Positions 7,429 through 16,010 of a DNA stretch of 64,000 nucleotides are shown here, piece after piece (positions within the stretch are counted from its first letter, which is position 1; every line of letters begins with the position of its first letter). The stretch is from Anaerocolumna aminovalerica (GTDB lineage Bacteria; Bacillota; Clostridia; Lachnospirales; Lachnospiraceae). The position numbers were made by a program, and so were the translations under genes. Below the pieces are notes generated by a model, which made no database searches, was not told the DNA's origin, and saw only the letters and a list, made by a program, of their open reading frames with translations. The stretch covers positions 1 through 64,000 of the forward strand of contig NZ_FOWD01000011.1 in NCBI RefSeq assembly GCF_900115365.1. Direction: 5' to 3'.

Positions 7429-8643
7429 ATGAAAGAAAAGGTTATATTAGCTTATTCAGGCGGATTGGATACTACCATGATTATACCTTGGTTAAAGGAG
7501 AATTATGATTACGATGTTGTATGTGTATGTATTAATGTTGGTCAGGGAAATGAACTGGATGGCCTGGAAGAAAGAGCAAAATTATCTGGAGCTGTAAAAT
7601 TATACATAGAAGACGTAGTAGATGAATTTGTGGATGATTATGTTATGCCTTGCGTAAAAGCAGGTGCTGTTTATGAGAATAAATATCTATTAGGTACTTC
7701 CATGGCAAGGCCGGTTATTGCCAAAAGATTAGTAGAAATAGCAAGATTGGAACATGCTACTGCTATATGCCATGGTGCAACCGGTAAAGGTAATGATCAG
7801 GTTCGTTTTGAATTATCCATTAAAGCACTTGCCCCTGACTTAAAAATAATTGCTCCATGGAGAATCTGGAATGTATCCTCCAGAGAAGAAGAAATCGAAT
7901 ATTGTAAAAGTCACGGTATTGACTTACCCTTCTCTGCAAATAACAGCTATAGCCGGGACAGAAATCTATGGCATATCAGCCATGAGGGATTAGAATTAGA
8001 AAATCCTGCTGTCCCTCCAAATTATGACCATCTATTAGTGCTAAGTGTTTCTCCGGAGAATGCTCCTGAAGAAGGGGAGACCATTACTTTATCCTTCGAA
8101 AAAGGCATCCCCACAAAATTAAATGGAAAATCCATGAAAGTTTCCCATATTATAACGGAACTTAATACTCTAGGCGGAAAACATGGAATTGGTATTGTTG
8201 ATATTGTAGAAAACCGTGTTGTAGGTATGAAATCCCGTGGTGTATATGAAACTCCCGGGGGTACTATCCTTATGGAAGCTCACAACCAATTAGAAGAACT
8301 AATCTTAGACCGTGATACTTTTACTTATAAGAAAGGTATCGGTAATAAATTTGCTGACATTGTTTACGAAGGAAAATGGTTTACTCCCCTTCGTGAAGCT
8401 TTGCAGGCTTTTATAGATTCCACCCAGGAATATGTAACTGGTGAAGTAAAATTAAAGTTATATAAGGGAAACATTATTAAGCAAGGTACTACTTCTCCTT
8501 ATTCCCTATATAATGAAAGCATTGCTTCCTTTACTACAGGTGATCTTTATAATCATCATGATGCAGAAGGTTTTATTAATTTATTTGGGCTTTCTTTAAA
8601 GGTTCGTGCTATGAAGATGGCGGAAGTTGTAAAAAACCAATAG
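7429..8643 (+). CDS. argG: Argininosuccinate synthase
   Basis: ATP-dependent ligation of citrulline and aspartate. The P-loop [10 protein letters not shown] is at the N-terminus, and the conserved [12 protein letters not shown] (about 117-128) and [14 protein letters not shown] (about 181-194) segments are present. The 404 residues are full length. The start has TAAGGAGG. Unusually there is no argH behind it: the stop codon TAG is the first triplet of a long palindromic repeat (8641-8923), and the next gene is unrelated. It stands alone on the plus strand, about 2.5 kb from the divergent argCJBD operon. Confidence 0.96.
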   Translation: MKEKVILAYSGGLDTTMIIPWLKENYDYDVVCVCINVGQGNELDGLEERAKLSGAVKLYIEDVVDEFVDDYVMPCVKAGAVYENKYLLGTSMARPVIAKRLVEIARLEHATAICHGATGKGNDQVRFELSIKALAPDLKIIAPWRIWNVSSREEEIEYCKSHGIDLPFSANNSYSRDRNLWHISHEGLELENPAVPPNYDHLLVLSVSPENAPEEGETITLSFEKGIPTKLNGKSMKVSHIITELNTLGGKHGIGIVDIVENRVVGMKSRGVYETPGGTILMEAHNQLEELILDRDTFTYKKGIGNKFADIVYEGKWFTPLREALQAFIDSTQEYVTGEVKLKLYKGNIIKQGTTSPYSLYNESIASFTTGDLYNHHDAEGFINLFGLSLKVRAMKMAEVVKNQ

Positions 8644-8923
8644 GACGCTTTGCCTTTTAGGTGTTGAAACTTTCGGGAGTAGGGGGGATGTGTGTTTTAT
8701 GTTCCGCTTGGAGAATTCTATGGTTCTAATACTATAGTAATTGCTTAAAGAATATTAAGAAATTGCGAACTCGTCGGGGTTACACCCCTCCTCAAACATC
8801 ACAATTTCTAAATATAGGCGCAATTCCTATAGTATAAGGACCATAACGAATTCTTCCAAAGTCACATAAATCACACATCCCCCACTCTCGAAAGTCTATT
8901 TACTTATTGAGGGGCAAAGCTGG
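8641..8923. repeat. Long imperfect palindrome (about 285 bp), copy A
   Basis: The left arm begins AGGACGCTTTGCC and the right arm ends GGGGCAAAGCT. The arms pair over nearly the whole length: ACTTTCGGGAGTAGGGGGGA with the reverse complement of the stretch around 8878-8896, ATACTATAGTAATTGC with GCAATTCCTATAGTAT, and AGAAATTGCGA with CACAATTTCT. The centre is near 8785. It starts on the argG stop codon. The ends match copies at 30745-30863, 53926-54197 and 54330-54600, while the interior differs. Confidence 0.75.
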
Positions 8924-9224
8924 TTGTTGAATGTATTATATGGTGTAAAATCCCTTTTTTGAAGTGATAATAATACCATTTTTATCTTTATTTTTTTCTT
9001 AAACTGTTTTCTTTCATTTAATAAACTAACTAGCTTATTTTACTTTAATATGCAACCCTAATTTCATTTAAATTTACCTTCTACAGAAGCTTTTCTATTT
9101 TTTAAGAATTATAAACAATTTAAATTTACATTAAAAATATTTTAAAACTATTTCTATATATTTAATTGTATTATATAATGAGAACACTATATTTATTAGA
9201 TTTAATATGAGAAGGAGATAGGCT
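8924..9224. other. AT-rich intergenic region before the ybjQ-like gene
   Basis: No open frame with a ribosome binding site is visible on either strand. A TATAAT at 9174-9179, about 45 bp before the next start, is a plausible -10 box, but its -35 (TTTCTA) is poor. Nothing else is recognisable. Confidence 0.5.
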
Positions 9225-9545
9225 ATGATTATTACTACAACCCCAAGTATCGAGGGAAAAACGATTACGGAATACAGAGGTATTGTTTTTGGTGAAGTTG
9301 TTGCAGGTGTTAATTTTGTTAAGGACTTTGCAGCAGGTTTATCTAACTTCTTTGGCGGACGTTCAGGCAGTTATGAAGATGAATTGATCCAAGCCAGAGA
9401 AAATGCTCTTAGAGAAATGGAAGACCGTGCTAGACATTTAGGCGCAAATGCAGTTGTTGGTGTGGATGTTGATTATGAAGTACTTGGATCCGGCAATGGC
9501 ATGCTTATGGTAACTGCATGCGGTACCGCCGTAGTTTATATGTAA
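9225..9545 (+). CDS. YbjQ/UPF0145 family protein
   Basis: Small soluble protein of 106 residues matching the YbjQ (UPF0145, 'heavy-metal-binding domain') family. Signs are the start [20 protein letters not shown], the [13 protein letters not shown] segment, the [20 protein letters not shown] helix and the hydrophobic [10 protein letters not shown]...VTACGTAV strands. The family forms pentamers and its real function is not established; the metal-binding label comes from weak homology. It is a single gene, with GAGAAGGAGATA as ribosome site and a terminator at 9591-9622. Confidence 0.9.
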   Translation: MIITTTPSIEGKTITEYRGIVFGEVVAGVNFVKDFAAGLSNFFGGRSGSYEDELIQARENALREMEDRARHLGANAVVGVDVDYEVLGSGNGMLMVTACGTAVVYM

Positions 9546-9590
9546 TTTACTTATTTTTTGATTGTCTTAATAATGTAAATACTAAATTTG

Positions 9591-9622
9591 TAGCAGAGTG
9601 TTTTGCTCTGCTATAATTTTTT
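9591..9622 (+). terminator. Terminator of the ybjQ-like gene
   Basis: Stem TAGCAGAG / CTCTGCTA with loop TGTTTTG, followed by TAATTTTTT. Confidence 0.88.
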
Positions 9623-9756
9623 CCTCATTTTCAATTTTTGATATGAATCCTCTCTCATTCCGCCTACGAACATGAGAACAATTGCATGCAATCTAATTGT
9701 TAGTAAATTTTTGATAGCAATTACTTTTATATCTGTTTTTAATATTTTAAATTATT

Positions 9757-9799
9757 AAAAAGGAATAAGTAGTCTTAAACAAGTTAAGATACTTATTCC
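9757..9799 (-). terminator. Terminator of the hydrolase gene (minus strand)
   Basis: On the minus strand GGAATAAGTATCTTA pairs with TAAGACTACTTATTCC (one bulge) and is followed by five Ts. It lies about 80 bp after the stop of the gene at 9877. The rest of 9546-9876 shows no gene. Confidence 0.8.
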
Positions 9800-9876
9800 A
9801 TCATATTTTCTAAATTCTATTCTTTTATTGGCTTATTATAATTATACCTTTTTATTACCAATTAGGTCTGCATCTA

Positions 9877-10821
9877 TTATTTAATACAATTAAAATAATA
9901 TTTATCGAGAAATTGATTCATTACTTTTTCGTATTCCTCATGATTTTTTAAGCAGGATTCAGCATGTTTGGCATGGGGAGCCAAATACAGTTCTTTCTTA
10001 TCTTCTTTTGCTCCAAACATTTCTTTTGACATATCATAAGGAATTAATTCATCTTCTAATCCATGTATAAATAGTATGGGTGTCTTGCTGGCTGCTCCTT
10101 GCTTTGGAAGGATATCGCCCAGCCAAAATCCTGCTCTTAGTTTAATGATCAGTTTTGCTAGGTGTACCAATGGGAATAAGGGAATGTGAAAGTTTTTCTT
10201 TATTATTATTTTAATCAGATCATTTACACTGGAATAAGCACAATCTGCAATAGTGCATAATACCCTATCGTCAATGGACAGATGGGATAACACTGTTGCC
10301 GCTCCCATTGACTCACCATGGGTAATAATAGCCAGGTTCTCTCCAAACTTTTGATAACACCAGTCAATAACAGTTTGAAGGTCATCCTTTTCATAATATC
10401 CCAATGATGTATATGCTTTTCCACTGAAACCATGATTTCGATGATCATAGGTAATTACAGTAATACCCCTTTTTATAAATAAGTCTGCATATATCATACT
10501 GCTGCATTTAGCACAAGTATAACCATGACATATGATAGCTATTTTTCTTTTCTCATAAGGCACTTCCCACTGTTTTTTACTAATTTCATTATTAATGACC
10601 TGGCAGGATAAATCATAACCGTATCTGGATTTAATACGATAATCTTCTTTTATCCAATTTTGGTAAAGTACCTCATTAAGGCGTCCATTTCCCATTTCTC
10701 TATTGTACAAAGATTCATAATCAAGAATTTTTGGTTTTAATATAATATTTGATAAAAACCAAGCGATGTTAATCAAGATGATCATTAATATTAAAAATAT
10801 CTCTGCTATAGTTAACCACAT
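9877..10821 (-). CDS. Membrane-anchored alpha/beta hydrolase
   Basis: 314 residues. A single hydrophobic helix at residues 3-27 (IAEIFLILMIILINIAWFL) probably anchors the protein, and the rest is an alpha/beta-hydrolase fold. KIAIICHGYTCAKCSSMIYA is the oxyanion region, THGESMGAATVL carries the nucleophile serine in GESMG, and FIHGLEDELIPYDMSKEM supplies the acid. APHAKHAESC holds the catalytic histidine. The type resembles Bacillus YqkD-like serine hydrolases/lysophospholipases; the substrate is unknown. It lies 62 bp after the azoreductase gene on the same strand and may be cotranscribed with it. Confidence 0.85.
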   Translation of the reverse strand: MWLTIAEIFLILMIILINIAWFLSNIILKPKILDYESLYNREMGNGRLNEVLYQNWIKEDYRIKSRYGYDLSCQVINNEISKKQWEVPYEKRKIAIICHGYTCAKCSSMIYADLFIKRGITVITYDHRNHGFSGKAYTSLGYYEKDDLQTVIDWCYQKFGENLAIITHGESMGAATVLSHLSIDDRVLCTIADCAYSSVNDLIKIIIKKNFHIPLFPLVHLAKLIIKLRAGFWLGDILPKQGAASKTPILFIHGLEDELIPYDMSKEMFGAKEDKKELYLAPHAKHAESCLKNHEEYEKVMNQFLDKYYFNCIK

Positions 10822-10883
10822 ATTAAATTCCTCTTAGTTTTTTCTGAACCAAAAATATTTTGTTAACTGATAATATGTCTTTA

Positions 10884-11489
10884 CTAGAAGTTTTTCGCTA
10901 ATTCTAAAGCTTGATCCATTGCCTTTTTCATTTCTGCTTCTTTGTCAACTTCAATTACATCAAGATTTTCTGCTGCAACCGTATTAAAATCAGTGATTCC
11001 CAAAAAGCCGAATATGGTTCGAATATATCGGTCTCCCATCTCGTATTCACTGAGAGGAGGTTGTGAATAGCTGCCGCCTCTTGTTACTATATGAACACCT
11101 TTCTTATTATGACATAACCCAACGGGACCATTGGCAGTGTAATTAAAGGTAACTCCCGGTACTGTAATATAATCAATATAGGCTTTTAAAATGGCAGGAA
11201 TACTTAAATTCCATAAAGGAGCGGCTATTACGTATTTGTCTGATTCTAAAAATTGATAGGCATATTTTAATATTGGATGTTCTCTGTCTTTTTTCGTTTC
11301 TGCTCCATGTAGTTCATCCAAATGACCAAAGGGTAGAAATTCAATATTCTCTTTATATAAGTCTAACGTGATTATTTCATCTTGAGGATGATTCTTTTTA
11401 TACTCTTCCATAAATATTTCTGAAATTTTGAAGGTTCTGGATTCTGAATCTTCTTTTGCATTTGCTTTCACATACAGTATTTTACTCAT
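10884..11489 (-). CDS. azoR: FMN-dependent NADH-azoreductase
   Basis: 201-residue flavodoxin-fold NAD(P)H quinone/azo reductase of the AcpD/AzoR family. The N-terminus KILYVKANAKEDSESRTFK holds the FMN phosphate-binding segment. APLWNLSIPAILKAYIDYI (about 92-110) and VTRGGSYSQPP near residue 137 are characteristic flavin-ring contacts. It likely handles quinones or electrophiles, with two-electron reduction. It is divergent from hflK across a 296-bp intergenic region and probably shares a transcript with the downstream hydrolase. Confidence 0.92.
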   Translation of the reverse strand: MSKILYVKANAKEDSESRTFKISEIFMEEYKKNHPQDEIITLDLYKENIEFLPFGHLDELHGAETKKDREHPILKYAYQFLESDKYVIAAPLWNLSIPAILKAYIDYITVPGVTFNYTANGPVGLCHNKKGVHIVTRGGSYSQPPLSEYEMGDRYIRTIFGFLGITDFNTVAAENLDVIEVDKEAEMKKAMDQALELAKNF

Positions 11490-11662
11490 ATTTTTTCTCC
11501 ATTCTTTTTACTTATATATCTATACAATCTCATATTCTTATTGGTTTTATTCAAGAAAAGCTTCATATAATGAAAGGAAAAGTAAATTCTTAAAGAAATC
11601 TTTTCAATTTCTAAAGAGCAGTTAAGATATGTTAAAAAATGATTAGAATCCCTTCTCACTTA

Positions 11663-11691
11663 TTTACTTACGAAAATCTCAATGCTATAAT
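11663..11691 (+). promoter_or_regulatory. hflK promoter
   Basis: TTTACT (11663-11668), a 17-nt spacer and TATAAT (11686-11691), with an extended -10 (TGCTATAAT). The leader of about 90 nt ends in the hairpin at 11759-11770. Confidence 0.65.
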
Positions 11692-11758
11692 ATGTGAAAA
11701 TAGTGGAAGAAAAGGGAATTATGAGGTTTTATCTTTTATCCGCCAATTTTATTTAATA

Positions 11759-11785
11759 GCGCTAATGCGCAGATTGGAGTAATGT
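11759..11785 (+). promoter_or_regulatory. Hairpin plus Shine-Dalgarno unit upstream of hflK
   Basis: GCGC-TAAT-GCGC (11759-11770) is followed by the 15-nt spacer AGATTGGAGTAATGT and the ATG at 11786. The spacer aligns with AGAATCGAGGTTATT of the other copies, and the 15-nt distance is identical. A competing ATG at 11782 is out of frame. Confidence 0.6.
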
Positions 11786-12772
11786 ATGAATATGTACGAA
11801 GATTTTAAGAACAAGGCTAGAAAGCCTTTGAAACACATAGGTTTGATTTTATTAGTAATAGTAGCAATCCTAATGTCATTTTCATCTGCATACACCATTA
11901 ATGAACAAGAGCAAGCTGTATTAACTACATTTGGTGTTGCAAAAACAGTAGCTGAACCAGGTTTGCATTTTAAGATCCCTTTTATTCAAAAGGTACAAAA
12001 GGTGAATACCACCATTAATGGTTTTTCTATTGGTTACGATACAGCTTCCAATGAAACCACGGAAGAAGAAGCGGTTATGATTACATCTGACTTTAACTTT
12101 GTGGATGTGGATTTTTTTGTAGAGTACAAAGTGATTGATCCGGTAAAAGCAGTATATGCTTCCCAGGAACCGGTATCTATTTTAAATAACCTTGCACAAA
12201 GTTGTATCCGTACTGTCATTGGAAGCTATGATGTAGATAGTGTTTTAACCACAGGTAAAAATGAGATTCAAAGTGTAATTAAAGAGAAAATCTTGGAACA
12301 ATTAGATTTTTATGATATAGGTATACAGTTAATTAGTATAACCATTCAAGACTCTGAACCACCAACCAAGGAAGTTATGGAATCTTTCAAAGCTGTAGAA
12401 ACTGCAAAACAGGATAAAGAAACCGCAATCAATAATGCAAATAAATACCGCAATGAAAAACTTCCTGCCGCAGAAGCAGAAGTGGATAAAATTATAAAAT
12501 CCGCAGAAGCACAAAAAGAAGAACGTATTAATGAGGCAAATGGTCAGGTAGCAAGATTTAATTCCATGTATAAAGAATACAAAAAAAATCCGGTAATTAC
12601 AAAAGAAAGAATGTTTTACGAAGCCATGGAAGAAGTACTTCCTGAGCTTGAAGTTATTATTGACGGAACTGACGGCATAGATAAGGTTCTTCCAATCAAG
12701 TCATTTTTTGAAGTAAAAAATAATGAAACTTCTACTGACACAGATACAAATTCCAAAAAGGGGGATGAATAA
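11786..12772 (+). CDS. hflK: Protease modulator HflK-like SPFH protein
   Basis: 328 residues. An N-terminal membrane helix (about 18-38, HIGLILLVIVAILMSF) is followed by an SPFH/band-7 domain (YTINEQEQAVLTTFGVAKTV... to about residue 190). A long alanine/glutamate/lysine-rich coiled coil follows (about 195-260), then a Thr/Asp-rich tail. In E. coli HflK pairs with HflC to cage the FtsH protease; no ftsH is in the window. The protein is shorter than the proteobacterial form, as usual in Gram-positives. The stop is immediately followed by the hflC ATG, so translation is coupled. Confidence 0.9.
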   Translation: MNMYEDFKNKARKPLKHIGLILLVIVAILMSFSSAYTINEQEQAVLTTFGVAKTVAEPGLHFKIPFIQKVQKVNTTINGFSIGYDTASNETTEEEAVMITSDFNFVDVDFFVEYKVIDPVKAVYASQEPVSILNNLAQSCIRTVIGSYDVDSVLTTGKNEIQSVIKEKILEQLDFYDIGIQLISITIQDSEPPTKEVMESFKAVETAKQDKETAINNANKYRNEKLPAAEAEVDKIIKSAEAQKEERINEANGQVARFNSMYKEYKKNPVITKERMFYEAMEEVLPELEVIIDGTDGIDKVLPIKSFFEVKNNETSTDTDTNSKKGDE

Positions 12773-13636
12773 ATGAAAAAGAAAATAGGTTTTAGTATAA
12801 TTTTGATTTTTGCAATTATTTTATTATTCTCTTCCATTATAATTACTAATGAGAATGAATATAAATTAGTTCGGGAATTCGGGAAGGTACAAAATGTTAT
12901 TGATAAACCGGGAATTAGTTTAATCGTTCCATTTATCCAAACAGCAGATACTTTACCAAAAGAAATCCTTCTTTATGATTTAGCACCCTCCGATGTTATA
13001 ACTATGGATAAAAAAACAATGATTAGTGACAGTTATGTATTATGGAGAATTACAGATCCCCTTAAATTTGCCCAATCACTTAATTCCTCAGTTACAAATG
13101 CAGAAAACAGGATCGACACCGTGGTCTATAACGCTCTTAAGAACGTTATAAGCAGTAATTCTCAAACTGAAATCATTAATGAAAGAGATGATAAAATAGC
13201 AGAAGCAATTATGGAAAATCTCGGTAACTCCATGGACCAATATGGTTTGACTATTCTTGCCGTAGAAACCAAACGTCTGGACCTTCCTGCTGATAATAAG
13301 TCTTCTGTATACCAGCGGATGATTTCCGAACGTGATAAGATTGCAGCTACTTACATAGCAGAAGGTAATTCTGAAGCTCAAGTTATTAAGAACACAACAG
13401 ACAAAGAAATATCTATTAGTCTTTCAACTGCAAAAGCAGAAGCAGAACGTATTATTGCAGAAGGTGAAGCAGAATACATGAAAATATTAGCGGAGGCTTA
13501 TGCTGACAATTCCCGTACGGAATTTTATTCCTTCGTCCGTTCTTTAGATGCAGCGAAAAGTTCCTTACAAGGAAATAATAAAACACTTATCCTCCCTGCC
13601 GATTCTCCTATTTCCCAAATTTTCTTAGGGAAATGA
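12773..13636 (+). CDS. hflC: Protease modulator HflC-like SPFH protein
   Basis: 287 residues with one N-terminal helix (IGFSIILIFAIILLFSSIII), then an SPFH domain beginning ENEYKLVREFGKVQNVIDKPGISLIVPFIQ. A coiled coil containing TAKAEAERIIAEGEAEYMKILAEAYA follows, with a short C-terminal segment ending ISQIFLGK. The pattern matches HflC. It starts directly after the hflK stop codon, so the two subunits are likely made in equal amounts and act at the membrane. No clear terminator follows before the gene at 13726. Confidence 0.92.
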   Translation: MKKKIGFSIILIFAIILLFSSIIITNENEYKLVREFGKVQNVIDKPGISLIVPFIQTADTLPKEILLYDLAPSDVITMDKKTMISDSYVLWRITDPLKFAQSLNSSVTNAENRIDTVVYNALKNVISSNSQTEIINERDDKIAEAIMENLGNSMDQYGLTILAVETKRLDLPADNKSSVYQRMISERDKIAATYIAEGNSEAQVIKNTTDKEISISLSTAKAEAERIIAEGEAEYMKILAEAYADNSRTEFYSFVRSLDAAKSSLQGNNKTLILPADSPISQIFLGK

Positions 13637-13725
13637 TTATTAAGAATCAATATATCATTGAATTTTTAGGCCAAAAGTACTATTATAAGAGATGGGTAAT
13701 AGATTATTTTTAGAGGAGAACTTTT

Positions 13726-14619
13726 ATGGAAAGAGATACTATTTTATTAGTGGATGATAGTGAGATTATATGTAGTATTATTAAAGATATATTAGAGTCT
13801 CCTGATTTACATATCGAAATTGCTCATACCGGAGAAAAGGGTATCCGAATGGCTAGGGAACTTCGGCCAACACTTATATTACTGGACATTATTATGTATG
13901 GTATGGATGGGTACGAAACCTGTAAGATTCTGAAGAAAGATGAAGAAACCAAAGATATACCGATCATTTTTATAACCGGTAACAATGATTCCAATTCTTT
14001 ATTAAAAGGCTTTGAGGTTGGTGCAGCTGATTATGTATCAAAGCCTTTTATTGCAGAAGAACTGAAAGCACGGGTTAAAGTACATATGCAAAATATTAAG
14101 AATCAGCGCAAATTACAAATATTGATGGAAGAATTACGTGAATTGGCAATTACGGATTCTTTGACAAAGTTATATAACCGCAGGTATTTTCTTGATAAAA
14201 TTAATGACCTTGTTAAAATGGATACTATCTTCTCTCTTATTTTATTTGATGTAGATTATTTTAAATCTATTAATGATACCTATGGCCATAATGCTGGTGA
14301 TTTAGTATTAACCGGGCTTTCACAAATCTTTAAATTGATTCTTCGTGAAGAAGATATTATAAGCAGATGGGGAGGAGAAGAATTTATGATATGCCTCCCT
14401 AATATGGCAGTAGAAGAAGCTTTCAAAGTTGCTGAAAAATTACGTTTGGAAGTTAGTAAATTCGAATTTCAATATGAAGATAACACCTTTCATTGTACCA
14501 TAACTGGCGGCATTGCTGAGTATGAGGCTAAATTGCCGGTAGACAGAAATATTACCAAAATTGATTTCGCCTTATATACCGGTAAATCCAGCGGAAAGAA
14601 TTGTTGTATATTAGCATAG
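13726..14619 (+). CDS. Response regulator with diguanylate cyclase (REC-GGDEF)
   Basis: 297 residues: receiver domain (about 1-125) with acidic pocket DDSE, phospho-acceptor D54 in ILLDIIM and the lysine in SKPF. A short helix linker leads to a GGDEF domain (about 140-297). The active site is the variant GGEEF in SRWGGEEFMICLP. REED lies exactly five residues upstream, which is the inhibitory (RxxD) site for product feedback. It should make c-di-GMP from two GTP when phosphorylated. No cognate histidine kinase is adjacent. A TAGAGGAG site precedes the start. Confidence 0.93.
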   Translation: MERDTILLVDDSEIICSIIKDILESPDLHIEIAHTGEKGIRMARELRPTLILLDIIMYGMDGYETCKILKKDEETKDIPIIFITGNNDSNSLLKGFEVGAADYVSKPFIAEELKARVKVHMQNIKNQRKLQILMEELRELAITDSLTKLYNRRYFLDKINDLVKMDTIFSLILFDVDYFKSINDTYGHNAGDLVLTGLSQIFKLILREEDIISRWGGEEFMICLPNMAVEEAFKVAEKLRLEVSKFEFQYEDNTFHCTITGGIAEYEAKLPVDRNITKIDFALYTGKSSGKNCCILA

Positions 14620-14718
14620 TCCAAGGATTATAATAGAAGGCTTCATATATAAGAAACTACTCAAGTAACAAAACAAGATTGATGGCCAATTGAAGGAAAT
14701 AATTTAATATAAATAATA

Positions 14719-14775
14719 TTGACAAATCAGATTTTAATTCATATAATACAAATGAATAATATTTTTTTTATTCAT
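14719..14775 (+). promoter_or_regulatory. Promoter and operator of the TetR-family gene
   Basis: TTGACA (14719-14724), a 17-nt spacer and TATAAT (14742-14747) make a consensus sigma-A promoter. A perfect inverted repeat ATGAATAA-(8 nt)-TTATTCAT at 14752-14775 covers the expected transcription start, so binding there would block initiation. A related inverted repeat lies upstream of the FMN-binding gene at 15416-15443. Confidence 0.75.
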
Positions 14776-14803
14776 ATTACCTGCGGAATCTGGAGGTACA
14801 ACC

Positions 14804-15385
14804 ATGGAAGACAAAAAGGCTTTAATCTACTACTGTGCAAAGGAATTATTCAGCGCAAAGGGATTTAAGGATACCAACATTTCGGAGATAACAAAAAAAG
14901 CCGGAATGGCCGTAGGAACTTTTTATAACTACTACCCCTCCAAGGAAAAACTTTTTATGGATATTTTCTTAGAGGAAAACACAAAACTGAAACAAACCTG
15001 TTTTCATTCTCTTGACCTTAATCAAATACCCCTGATGGTGGTTAAGCAAATGCTGATACTCAACGTGAAGGGTATGAAAGCAAATCCCATTTTAAAAGAG
15101 TGGTATAACAAAAGTGTTTTTGAAAAGCTTGAGCAAGTTTATCTAGAAGAAAATGGAGTTAATTCGGTAGATTTTTTGTACGACAATTTTCTTGAGTTAA
15201 TAACTCAATGGCAGGCTCAGGGAAAAATGCGAAAAGATATAGACAGCAAAATGATTATGATGATTTTCGCAGCAATTATAAACATTGATACACACAAAGA
15301 AGAAATTGGGCTTGAATATTTTCCGGAACTTTTGGAGAATATGACAGAATTAATTATGGAAAGCTTGATGAACTGCTCCAAATAA
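14804..15385 (+). CDS. TetR/AcrR family transcriptional regulator
   Basis: 193 residues. The N-terminal helix-turn-helix is clear: AKELFSAKGFKDTNISEITKK followed by AGMAVGTFYNYYPSKEKLF. The ligand-binding C-terminal half is not recognisable, as usual. The ribosome site TGGAGGTA precedes the ATG. Palindromes at its own promoter and before the next two genes (FMN-binding protein, flavodoxin) suggest that it represses itself and that pair, perhaps in response to a redox or quinone-like ligand; the ligand is a guess. A terminator overlaps the stop codon (15372-15407). Confidence 0.92.
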   Translation: MEDKKALIYYCAKELFSAKGFKDTNISEITKKAGMAVGTFYNYYPSKEKLFMDIFLEENTKLKQTCFHSLDLNQIPLMVVKQMLILNVKGMKANPILKEWYNKSVFEKLEQVYLEENGVNSVDFLYDNFLELITQWQAQGKMRKDIDSKMIMMIFAAIINIDTHKEEIGLEYFPELLENMTELIMESLMNCSK

Positions 15386-15407
15386 CATAAAAGGGGCAGT
15401 GTTTTTT
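15372..15407 (+). terminator. Terminator overlapping the end of the TetR gene
   Basis: ACTGCTCC (inside the last codons) pairs with GGGGCAGT (one G-U pair), followed by GTTTTTT. Confidence 0.75.
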
Positions 15408-15415
15408 ACAAAATA

Positions 15416-15443
15416 ATGAACGAATATTTTTTTATTCATTCAT
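15416..15443 (+). promoter_or_regulatory. Probable TetR operator before the flavoprotein pair
   Basis: ATGAACGAATA-(6 nt)-TATTCATTCAT, an 11-bp inverted repeat with one mismatch, built from the same GAATA / TATTCAT halves as the operator at 14752-14775 but with different spacing. It is about 90 bp before the start at 15532. A promoter for that gene is not obvious. Confidence 0.6.
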
Positions 15444-15531
15444 GTTTTAAAAGATAAAATGAGTATATAACAATTACTTCGGAGTTAAAAGACTTGAATG
15501 TATTTAATTTTAAGAGATTGGAGAAATGTAA

Positions 15532-15999
15532 ATGGGAACATCTAAATCTAGCGGTAATAGGATTCGAGTATGGCATATTATTCTGATTATACTGGGCTTG
15601 GGTATTTTAGGTGCAATTATTGCACTTCTTGCAGATACCCCCGAAAGACAAAAACTAAAAATCCTGACAATTGAAAGGATAGATTTTACAAATCTACAGG
15701 ATGGAATCTATGTTGGAGAATACAAAGGAAGAAAAAATCATTTCAGAGATGTAACTCTGGAGGTAACCATATCCACTGGTAAGATTACAGATATAAGAAT
15801 TCTAAAAGGTGCTTTGGACGGTAATGGTAATCCTGTGAAAATGACCGGTGGCATGACAATGGTTGATTTATTTCAGAAGGTAATTGGAGCCCAATCACTA
15901 CAGGTTGATACAATCAGTGGAGCAACACTTACTTCCAAAGCCCACTTGAAAGCATTAGAAAACGCGCTGAAACAGGCGATTAAAAATAGAAAAATTTAA
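15532..15999 (+). CDS. Membrane-anchored FMN-binding domain protein
   Basis: 155 residues. One transmembrane helix (about 14-35, HIILIILGLGILGAIIALLA) is followed by an FMN-binding domain (about 50-150) as in RnfG/NqrC. DTISGATLTSKAHLKAL contains the SGAT motif whose threonine carries covalently bound FMN in that family. The domain would lie outside the membrane. It is followed 11 bp later by a flavodoxin-like gene, so the pair may pass electrons, but no partner oxidoreductase is seen. The palindrome upstream links it to the TetR regulator. The start has a weak site (TTGGAGAAATG). Confidence 0.88.
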   Translation: MGTSKSSGNRIRVWHIILIILGLGILGAIIALLADTPERQKLKILTIERIDFTNLQDGIYVGEYKGRKNHFRDVTLEVTISTGKITDIRILKGALDGNGNPVKMTGGMTMVDLFQKVIGAQSLQVDTISGATLTSKAHLKALENALKQAIKNRKI

Positions 16000-16010
16000 A
16001 GGAGGTCTAC

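Noticed and set aside
9225-9545. Heavy-metal resistance role for the YbjQ-like protein
   Set aside because: No metal-binding cysteine or histidine pattern and no metal-transport gene next to it; the family label is not evidence of function.
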